Part shown: positions 24,178 through 30,194 of the stretch, piece after piece | Position numbering within the stretch: the first letter of the stretch is position 1 | Layout of the letters: each line of letters begins with the position of its first letter | NCBI GenBank assembly: GCA_913054445.1 | Contig: CAJXIK010000002.1 | Coordinates: 1-30,194 of the forward strand | Source of the DNA: an uncultured Bermanella sp. | GTDB lineage: Bacteria; Pseudomonadota; Gammaproteobacteria; Pseudomonadales; Oceanobacteraceae | Direction of reading: 5' to 3' | Length of the DNA stretch: 30,194 nucleotides | Notes under the pieces: model-generated | What the model saw: the letters and a program-made list of their open reading frames with translations, nothing else | The model's database searches: none | Told to the model about the DNA's origin: nothing | Translations under genes and position numbers: made by a program

Positions 24178-25101
24178 ATGTCAAACAAAGCCACGGTCAC
24201 CTGTTCACTTACCGGTGTCTTAACCGACCCTAAGACACATCCAGTACCTGTGACCATTAAGCAGATGGCGGTCTCTGCCAAGGAAGCCTTCGATGCCGGT
24301 GCCACCATTATGCACGTGCATTTTCGCCAGCAGCAAGACGGCAAGGGTCACTTACCTTGTTGGGAGCCAGAGGTTTGTTTAGAAATAGATCAGGCCATTC
24401 GTGCCGCGTGCCCTGGGGTGTTGTTAAATTACACCACCGGCGTCATGGGTCGTGATCAAAATAAACCGCTTATCTTATTAGAAGCGGGCAAGCCCGAGAT
24501 GGCGGCGTTGAACGCCGGTAGCTTAAACTACTTAAAGACGCGCTCTAATGGTAATTGGGCGTGGAAGCCTCTGATGTTTAACAACCCAGTGGAAAAAGTT
24601 CAGGAAGCGTTGGACGTCATGCGTGCCAACAATATTCGTCCAGAATTTGAATGTTTCGACATCGGCATCGTGCGCTGTGTGGGCATGTACCAAGAAGTGG
24701 GCATGGTGGAAAACCCTACCTATAACTTCGTGGTGGGCGTCGCGTCTGGTATGCCCGCAGACCCAGATTTACTGCCCTTGTTATTAAAGTATAAGAAGCC
24801 AGGTGCCCATTGGCAGAGTACGGTTATCGGCCGTCAAGAAGTATGGGACTTCCATCGTAAGACCGCCGAGCTGGGTGGTAACTTGCGTACCGGCTTAGAA
24901 GATACTTTCTACCTGGCTAACGGTGATCGTGCCAAGAACAATGGCCAGCTCATTGAAGAGATGGTAAAAATGGCAAGAGAAGTGGGTCGTGAGATTGCAT
25001 CACCTGCCGAAGCGCGAGCAATCGAGCTTTCTAGCCTGGCATTCAGTGCCGAGAAAAAAGAAAACACCAGTTACCAGGGTGCCCATGAAATCGTCTTATA
25101 A
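24178..25101 (+). CDS. Beta-keto acid cleavage enzyme (BKACE, DUF849)
   Basis: A 307-aa metal-dependent TIM-barrel enzyme. The family condenses a beta-keto acid with acetyl-CoA to give acetoacetate and a new acyl-CoA. The metal-binding pair is H46 and H48 in MHVHFR, with R50; the third ligand is likely E241 in LRTGLEDTFYL. The opening CSLTGVLTDP and VPVTIKQMA match the family pattern. GAGG is about 9 nt before the ATG. It sits inside the carboxylase run, 56 bp after the alpha gene, where liu operons usually carry HMG-CoA lyase; a role in clearing a 3-oxo acid from the pathway is inference. Confidence 0.9.
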   Translation: MSNKATVTCSLTGVLTDPKTHPVPVTIKQMAVSAKEAFDAGATIMHVHFRQQQDGKGHLPCWEPEVCLEIDQAIRAACPGVLLNYTTGVMGRDQNKPLILLEAGKPEMAALNAGSLNYLKTRSNGNWAWKPLMFNNPVEKVQEALDVMRANNIRPEFECFDIGIVRCVGMYQEVGMVENPTYNFVVGVASGMPADPDLLPLLLKYKKPGAHWQSTVIGRQEVWDFHRKTAELGGNLRTGLEDTFYLANGDRAKNNGQLIEEMVKMAREVGREIASPAEARAIELSSLAFSAEKKENTSYQGAHEIVL

Positions 25102-25167
25102 GCATCTTTCTGGATGGCTTTAAGGCAATGAAAATAATAAAAACAATATAAATATTAAGGGAAGAAT

Positions 25168-26337
25168 ATGCCTGCTAATTATACGCAATTGAATTTTGGC
25201 TTAGGTGAAACTAACGATATGTTAGTGGAACAGGTGACGCAGTTTGTTGACAAAGAGGTTGCGCCCATCGCCGCCGAGGTCGATAAAGAAAATGATTTCC
25301 CCTATCACCTCTGGGCTAAATTTGGCGACATGGGTTTATCTGGCATCACCGTCTCTGAGGAGTATGGTGGCACCGACATGGGCTACCTAGCTCATGTACT
25401 GGTCATGGAGCAACTTAGCCGTGGTTCGGCGGCGATTGGTTTGAGCTATGCCGCTCACTCTAACCTGTGCGTCAACCAAATAAATCGCAACGGCAGCGAT
25501 GCCCAGAAACGCAAATATCTGCCGTCGCTGGTCGCGGGTGAAAAAGTAGGGGCGTTGGCCATCAGTGAACCCAATGCGGGCAGCGATGCGGTGAGCATTA
25601 CGCTAAAGGCCAATAAGGAAGGGGAAAATTACATCCTTAACGGCACTAAGACGTGGATCACCAACGGTCCCAACGCGGATGTATTCGTCGTTTATGCTAA
25701 AACCGATATGGCAGCTGGCCATCGTGGTATTACCGCATTTATTGTCGAACGTGGCTTTAGTGGTTTTTCCAACGGCCCTAAATTCGATAAGTTAGGCATG
25801 CGTGGTTCCAACACCTGTGAGCTTGTCTTTGACAATTGTGTGGTGCCTGCCGCAAACATCTTAGGCGGTGAGAACAACGGCGTTAAGGTCATGATGAGCG
25901 GTTTAGACTACGAACGTGTGGTGGTGGCCGCGGGTTGTCTGGGCATCATGCAGTCTTGTATCGACGTGGTATTACCCTACATTCACGAGCGTAAGCAGTT
26001 TGGTAAGTCCATCGGTGAATTTCAATTGATCCAGGGCAAGGTAGCCGACATGTATTCGCAGATGAACTCGTGTCGCGCCTACTTGTATACGGTCGCCAGA
26101 GCGTGCGATAGAGGAGATGCGGTACGCAAGGATGCCGCTTCGGTTATTCTGGTATGTGCCGAGGTCGCCACTAAGCTGGCGCTGGATACCATCCAAACAT
26201 TGGGCGGCAATGGTTACATGAACGAGTATTCAGCAGGGCGATTATTGCGTGATGCCAAGCTGTATGAAATTGGTGCTGGCACCTCTGAAATTCGTCGCAT
26301 GCTTATCGGTCGCGAACTCTTTACCGAAACGGCCTAG
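25168..26337 (+). CDS. liuA: Isovaleryl-CoA dehydrogenase-class acyl-CoA dehydrogenase
   Basis: A 389-aa FAD enzyme that oxidises a branched acyl-CoA to its 2-enoyl-CoA. IVD-type sequence runs throughout: GLSYAAHSNLCVNQI, GALAISEPNAGSD, KTWITNGPNAD, DKLGMRGSNTCELVF, QTLGGNGYMNEY. The catalytic Glu is in the IVD position (E249, SGLDYERVV), while the place used by medium-chain enzymes reads GAGTSEIRR, with Ala instead of Glu. This is a specific mark of the isovaleryl-CoA class. GGGAAG precedes the ATG. Last gene of the run, ended by the terminator at 26388. The physiological substrate may be isovaleryl-CoA or a longer 3-methyl acyl-CoA such as citronellyl-CoA, so the symbol is provisional. Confidence 0.88.
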   Translation: MPANYTQLNFGLGETNDMLVEQVTQFVDKEVAPIAAEVDKENDFPYHLWAKFGDMGLSGITVSEEYGGTDMGYLAHVLVMEQLSRGSAAIGLSYAAHSNLCVNQINRNGSDAQKRKYLPSLVAGEKVGALAISEPNAGSDAVSITLKANKEGENYILNGTKTWITNGPNADVFVVYAKTDMAAGHRGITAFIVERGFSGFSNGPKFDKLGMRGSNTCELVFDNCVVPAANILGGENNGVKVMMSGLDYERVVVAAGCLGIMQSCIDVVLPYIHERKQFGKSIGEFQLIQGKVADMYSQMNSCRAYLYTVARACDRGDAVRKDAASVILVCAEVATKLALDTIQTLGGNGYMNEYSAGRLLRDAKLYEIGAGTSEIRRMLIGRELFTETA

Positions 26338-26387
26338 TATAACGGCCGTCATGGTGAGGTAAGTGTCATTGCTTAAAAGCATGACAT

Positions 26388-26425
26388 AAAAAAACCGCTG
26401 CAATTTTCATTGCAGCGGTTTTTTT
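26388..26425. terminator. Bidirectional terminator between the catabolic operon and ilvC
   Basis: Seven A, CCGCTGCAA, loop TTTTCA, TTGCAGCGG, then seven T. The perfect A/T flanks let it serve both the plus-strand dehydrogenase gene and minus-strand ilvC. Confidence 0.95.
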
Positions 26426-26454
26426 GTTTAGCGGCTAACGAATTCTAAAAAGAA

Positions 26455-27945
26455 TTACTTAGAGGCTTCAACAATGCGCTTCATGTCAGTCATGTAGCCG
26501 CGTAGCTCTTGACCAATCCACTCAACTGGGTGCTCACGAATCTCTTCGTTCACTTCAACTAGGCGCGCGTTATCAACCGAGTTAGAGGTTAAGCCTAAGC
26601 CACGGCCGATCATGTCGGTACCGATGTTAGGCATGAAGTGTTCCTTCAGCATAGGCACGGCAGCGTGCGAGAACAGGTAGCAACCGTATTCGGCGGTATC
26701 TGAAATCACCACGTTCATCTCGTAAAGTTTCTTACGGGCGATGGTGTTGGCGATTAGTGGTGTCTCGTGCAGTGACTCGTAATAAGCAGACTCTTCAACG
26801 ATGCCAGACTCAACCATAGTCTCGAACGCAAGCTCAACACCGGCCTTAACCATAGCAACCAGCATGATGCCTTTGTCGAAGAATTCTTGTTCGTCAATTA
26901 CAGTGTCGCAAGCGGCGGCTTTTTCGAAACCGGTTTCGGCTGTTTCGGCACGCCATGTTAGTAGGTTTTTATCATCGTTGGCCCAGTCTGCCATCATAGT
27001 GCGAGAGAATTCGCCGGTCATGATGTCGTCTTGGTGCTTGCGGAACAATGGACGCATTAGCACTTTAAGCTCTTCGGCCATGTCGAAGGCTTCGATCTTG
27101 GCAGGGTTAGAAAGGCGATCCATCATGTTGGTGATGCCGCCAATCTTAAGAGCTTCGGTAACGGTCTCCCAACCAAACTGAATCAGTTTGGCGGCGTATG
27201 GGCCATCGATGCCATCGGCAACCATTTTTTCAAAACCAAGAATGGCGCCGGTCTGCAACATACCGCACAGAATAGTCTGCTCGCCCATGAGGTCAGATTT
27301 AACTTCGGCAACAAAAGAAGACTCTAGGCAACCGGCACGGTCACCACCTGTGGCAGAAGCCCAGGCTTTAGCAACGGCCCAGCCTTTGGCTTGAGGATCG
27401 TTTTCAGGGTGAACGGCGATCAGCGTTGGTACACCAAAACCACGCTTGTATTCTTCGCGTACTTCAGAGCCAGGGCACTTAGGGGCCACCATGACGACGG
27501 TTAAGTCTTCACGAATCTGCATGCCTTCTTCAACGATGTTGAAGCCGTGGGAGTAACCTAGGGTCGCGTCCTTCTTCATTAGCGGCATAACGGTAGAAAC
27601 CGCATCGGTGTGCTGCTTGTCAGGGGTTAGGTTACAAACTAGGTCGGCAGTTGGTACCAATTCCTGGTAGGTGCCCACGGTGAAACCGTTCTCGGAGGCG
27701 TTCTTCCAAGACTGACGCTTCTCCGCGATGGCCGCATCACGCAGGGCGTAAGATACGTCTAGGCCAGAATCACGCATGTTCAAGCCTTGGTTAAGGCCCT
27801 GTGCGCCACAGCCGATGATGACCACTTTTTGGCCTTTCAAGGCTTCACAGCCTTTCTCAAACTCGCTGCGATCCATGAAACGACAACGGGCCAGCTGATC
27901 TAGCTGCTCGCGTAGGTTTAGGGTGTTGAAGTAGTTCTGACCCAT
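26455..27945 (-). CDS. ilvC: Ketol-acid reductoisomerase, class II (long form)
   Basis: A 496-aa enzyme of isoleucine and valine synthesis that isomerises and reduces 2-acetolactate with NADPH and magnesium. The length and the sequence (CGAQGLNQGLNMRDSGLDVSYALR read in parts: IIGCGAQGLNQG, LDVSYALRDAAI; MVAPKCPGSEVREEY; AVHPENDP) mark it as the long, E. coli-type class II enzyme with a duplicated C-terminal knotted domain, not the 340-aa class I form. GGAG lies 7 nt before the minus-strand ATG. It is divergent from ilvY, its usual activator, across a 188-bp control region. Confidence 0.97.
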   Translation of the reverse strand: MGQNYFNTLNLREQLDQLARCRFMDRSEFEKGCEALKGQKVVIIGCGAQGLNQGLNMRDSGLDVSYALRDAAIAEKRQSWKNASENGFTVGTYQELVPTADLVCNLTPDKQHTDAVSTVMPLMKKDATLGYSHGFNIVEEGMQIREDLTVVMVAPKCPGSEVREEYKRGFGVPTLIAVHPENDPQAKGWAVAKAWASATGGDRAGCLESSFVAEVKSDLMGEQTILCGMLQTGAILGFEKMVADGIDGPYAAKLIQFGWETVTEALKIGGITNMMDRLSNPAKIEAFDMAEELKVLMRPLFRKHQDDIMTGEFSRTMMADWANDDKNLLTWRAETAETGFEKAAACDTVIDEQEFFDKGIMLVAMVKAGVELAFETMVESGIVEESAYYESLHETPLIANTIARKKLYEMNVVISDTAEYGCYLFSHAAVPMLKEHFMPNIGTDMIGRGLGLTSNSVDNARLVEVNEEIREHPVEWIGQELRGYMTDMKRIVEASK

Positions 27946-28044
27946 GATAGAGCTCCACTTGTTAGGTTAACCGCATAACGGCTTAGATGGTTCGTGACAA
28001 TATTAGTAGGGCCAATTGTAGACAATAATCGCTGTTGCGTAAAA

Positions 28045-28080
28045 TGCGATATTCGCAATAATATGTTGCACTAACTGCAA
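28045..28080. promoter_or_regulatory. IlvY-type tandem operators in the ilvC-ilvY gap
   Basis: Two palindromes: TGCGATATTCGCA (28045-28057) and TTGCACTAACTGCAA (28066-28080), centres 22 bp (two turns) apart; a further TTGCG at 28035 pairs with CGCAA at 28054. The TTGCA..TGCAA form and the place between the divergent genes fit LysR-type operators at which acetolactate-bound IlvY activates ilvC and represses itself. Confidence 0.65.
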
Positions 28081-28133
28081 TAAAGAGCCAGCTATATCCC
28101 AGCTGGCCGCGACGCAAGGTGATGGGCAATCAT

Positions 28134-29024
28134 ATGGACTTCAAAGACCTGACCATTTTTCAGGTATTATGCGAGACCCTGCACTATGGGCAAACCGCGC
28201 AGCGCTGCCATATCTCGGCTTCTACGGTGAGCCGAGTGGTACAGCGCCTAGAGGACGAGTTGTCCCACCAGTTATTCGAGCGCGATCGCCGCGAGGTGCG
28301 CCTTACCCAAGCGGGTGCCTTGTTTCGTGAGTTTGCCCTGCGCAGCCTCACGCAGTACCAGCAGCTGCAGCGTCAGCTTCATACCCAAGCCAGTGAGCTC
28401 AGCGGTGAGTTAAGCCTGTATTGCTCGGTGACCGCCAGCTACAGTTTCTTGTCGGATTTATTGGCGGTGTTTCGTGAGCGTCACCCCCAAGTGGATATTC
28501 GCCTCAGAACCGGTGATGCCGCCCAGGCGGTGGATACCGTACTGGCCGGTGAGGTAGATATCGCCATCGGCGCGCGGCCCGATCAGCTGCCCTCGCGCCT
28601 GGCATTCAAGCCTGTATTGTCGGTGCCGCTTGCCTTTATCGCGCCCAAACAAGGCGGCCCGGTCACGGACGCCCTTAATAGCCGCGATATTAACTGGCAG
28701 GCTGTGCCCATGATACTGTCTGAATCCGGCCTTGCCCGCACGCGCGTGGATCTATGGTTTAAACAGATGGGTTTAAAGCCCAATGTCTATGCTCAGGTGA
28801 GTGGTCATGAGGCCATAGTGGCCATGGTGGCGCTGGGGTTCGGTGTGGGGGTGGTGCCAGACCTAGTATTAAGCAACAGCCCCATGACCGAAAAGGTGCG
28901 TATATTAGTGGTGCGTCCAGAGCTAGAGCCGTTTTCTGTGGGCCTGTGTGTGGTGAATCAGCATTTAAGCAATCCTATGGTGCAAGCATTCTGGCAGGTG
29001 AGTGAAGACTGGCTCAAACCATAA
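28134..29024 (+). CDS. ilvY: LysR-family activator IlvY
   Basis: A 296-aa LysR-type regulator. The winged helix is at about 3-60 (MDFKDLTIFQVLCETLHYG, then SASTVSRVVQRLEDEL and LFERDRREVRLTQAG). The effector domain includes LSGELSLYCSVTASYSFL and GHEAIVAMVALGFGVGVVPD, which match E. coli IlvY closely. I choose the ATG at 28134 because MDFKDL aligns with the E. coli start; ATG 28122 and GTG 28119 are upstream options and the ribosome site is weak. It probably senses acetolactate and controls ilvC. Confidence 0.93.
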   Translation: MDFKDLTIFQVLCETLHYGQTAQRCHISASTVSRVVQRLEDELSHQLFERDRREVRLTQAGALFREFALRSLTQYQQLQRQLHTQASELSGELSLYCSVTASYSFLSDLLAVFRERHPQVDIRLRTGDAAQAVDTVLAGEVDIAIGARPDQLPSRLAFKPVLSVPLAFIAPKQGGPVTDALNSRDINWQAVPMILSESGLARTRVDLWFKQMGLKPNVYAQVSGHEAIVAMVALGFGVGVVPDLVLSNSPMTEKVRILVVRPELEPFSVGLCVVNQHLSNPMVQAFWQVSEDWLKP

Positions 29025-29085
29025 GCTGTGCCGACCATAAAGCCATTCTAGGGTGTTAATGTGCATCGCAATTCGCACCTTCTTT

Positions 29086-29103
29086 ATGCGGGCGCGCATT
29101 TTT
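29086..29103 (+). terminator. Possible weak terminator after ilvY
   Basis: ATGCG, loop GGCG, CGCAT followed by five T. The stem is only 5 bp, so this is tentative. Confidence 0.35.
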
Positions 29104-29182
29104 AGCTAATATGTCATAAGATGCGCACAACATAATATTGGGCTCGCCCATGTCGCAAGCGGAAGAATAAAAGGTAGTTCCC

Positions 29183-29935
29183 TTGAATCAAGATCAACAA
29201 CCCGAAACGAAAAAATCCACGTTACGCAGCAAGGGTATCTATTTGCTGCCTAACCTCTTCACCACGGGAGCCCTGTTCTTTGGCTTCTATGCCGTGGTGG
29301 CCTCCATGAATGGTCATTTCGAGAAAGCGGCCATCGCCATCTTCGTGGCCATGATCTTGGATGGCCTGGATGGCCGAGTGGCGCGCCTCACCAATACCCA
29401 GTCCGAATTTGGTGCCGAATACGACTCCCTGGCCGACATGGTGTCCTTCGGCGTCGCGCCAGCGCTCATCGCCTTCAGCTGGTCCTTGCAGTCTTTAGGG
29501 CAGGTGGGGTGGATCGCGGCCTTTATCTATGTGGCGGGTGCCGCCTTAAGGTTGGCACGCTTCAATACGCAAATAGACACGGCCGACAAAAACTACTTTA
29601 CCGGTCTGGCCAGTCCAGCGGCGGCGGCTATCGTGGCGGGAACACTGTGGGCGCTAAGCGAATATGGCGTCAGCGGCCCAGATGTGGCGATTCTCATGTC
29701 GCTAGTCGTGGGTGCGTCCGGCATCCTCATGGTGAGTAACGTCCAATATCACAGCTTTAAGGGTATCGACCTCAAAGGTAAGGTGCCTTTCGTGGCTATG
29801 CTGGCCATAGTCGCGGGCTTTGCGGTGGTCTCGTTGGACCCGCCCACGATCCTGTTGTCTGTATTCGTAATTTACGGAAGCTCAGGCCCAGTCATGACCA
29901 TTTGGAAATGGTTCAAGTCTCGTCAGTCTGTCTAA
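29183..29935 (+). CDS. pssA: CDP-diacylglycerol-serine O-phosphatidyltransferase
   Basis: A 250-aa inner-membrane enzyme that makes phosphatidylserine, the precursor of phosphatidylethanolamine. The CDP-alcohol phosphatidyltransferase motif is complete: ILDGLDGRVARLTNTQSEF followed by GAEYDSLADM. Six to eight hydrophobic helices follow LPNLFTTGALFFGFYAVV. This is the membrane (Pseudomonas and Bacillus) type, unlike the peripheral PLD-type PssA of E. coli. The start is TTG at 29183 with AAGG 8 nt upstream; the next Met is inside the membrane region, so the rare start is well supported. Pseudomonas also carries pssA beside ilvC. Confidence 0.95.
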   Translation: MNQDQQPETKKSTLRSKGIYLLPNLFTTGALFFGFYAVVASMNGHFEKAAIAIFVAMILDGLDGRVARLTNTQSEFGAEYDSLADMVSFGVAPALIAFSWSLQSLGQVGWIAAFIYVAGAALRLARFNTQIDTADKNYFTGLASPAAAAIVAGTLWALSEYGVSGPDVAILMSLVVGASGILMVSNVQYHSFKGIDLKGKVPFVAMLAIVAGFAVVSLDPPTILLSVFVIYGSSGPVMTIWKWFKSRQSV

Positions 29936-29948
29936 TCTAGGCTCATCT

Positions 29949-29979
29949 TAGCCAACCCTAGTGCTATCAGGGTTGGCTA
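29949..29979 (+). terminator. Hairpin after pssA
   Basis: TAGCCAACCCT (29949-29959), a 9-nt loop, AGGGTTGGCTA (29969-29979). A perfect 11-bp stem 14 bp after the stop but with only a poor T tract, so termination may need Rho or be partial. Confidence 0.6.
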
Positions 29980-30103
29980 TATTCAGTAAATCCCTCCCTC
30001 GCTCAACCTCTTATCTATAAATGATCTTCCGCGCCACTTGCGCAAGTAATAAGCTCTTCTAATCTTTAAAATCGTTGGCAGATAAATTACTTTAATTTGT
30101 CCG

Positions 30104-30139
30104 TTGACTCTTAATTGTAAATGAGTAGAATGCGCCTCC
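30104..30139 (+). promoter_or_regulatory. rRNA-operon (rrn P1-type) promoter
   Basis: TTGACT (30104-30109), 16-bp spacer, TAGAAT (30126-30131), then the discriminator GCGCCTCC. The 16-bp spacing and GCGCC discriminator are hallmarks of stringently controlled rrn P1 promoters. An A/T-rich UP-like stretch (30083-30100) lies just upstream. The leader continues to the window end. A 16S gene should start within a few hundred bases beyond. Confidence 0.75.
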
Positions 30140-30194
30140 TCTTCAAGGCACGGCCAAAAAATGGCTGCAAACTGAAGGGTTTGAAAGTTTAAAA

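Overview
The window is chromosomal DNA from a Gram-negative bacterium, most likely a marine gammaproteobacterium. This rests on the gene content: a lipid-anchored secretin, a C-terminal-Phe outer-membrane barrel, DusC, the OadGAB sodium pump, an IlvY/long-form IlvC pair, PssA, and a rrn-type promoter with a GCGCC discriminator. I do not assign a genus. There are no tRNA or rRNA genes, no insertion sequences and no phage genes.

Region 1 (1-9343) is the accessory and most interesting part. A 66-bp-period tandem repeat abuts a Tsx-like barrel gene. Next come a REC-PAS-GGDEF-EAL response regulator (minus strand) and, divergently, an NtrC-family sigma54 activator. Downstream of the activator lies a sigma54-type promoter with GTTAC elements above it. 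It drives a four-gene operon: a small secreted beta-rich subunit (followed by an internal terminator), a periplasmic chaperone-like protein, a short lipoprotein secretin, and a large LruC-domain protein whose N-terminal domain is a paralogue of the small subunit. A helix-turn-helix/REC regulator closes the locus. Taken together it looks like a surface-fibre or matrix secretion system in which a secretin takes the place of an usher. I do not recognise it as a named system.

Region 2 (9369-14331) is mostly housekeeping: dusC (minus), then oadG-oadA-oadB (sodium-translocating oxaloacetate decarboxylase) ending in a strong terminator, and an unrecognised 127-aa protein. A 200-bp block of nested hairpin repeats (14403-14612) follows.

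Region 3 (14667-26337) is a branched-chain or terpenoid acyl-CoA catabolic cluster: alpha/beta hydrolase, acyl-CoA synthetase, DECR-like SDR, AraC-type regulator, then a tight run of carboxyltransferase, enoyl-CoA hydratase, biotin carboxylase, BKACE (DUF849) and an isovaleryl-CoA-dehydrogenase-class enzyme. It resembles a blend of the Atu (acyclic terpene) and Liu (leucine/isovalerate) pathways, with no HMG-CoA lyase in the window but a beta-keto-acid cleavage enzyme present.

Region 4 (26388-30194): a bidirectional terminator, ilvC (minus) divergent from its probable activator ilvY with two operator-like palindromes between them, pssA, and at the right edge a convincing rrn P1-type promoter, implying a ribosomal RNA operon just outside the window.
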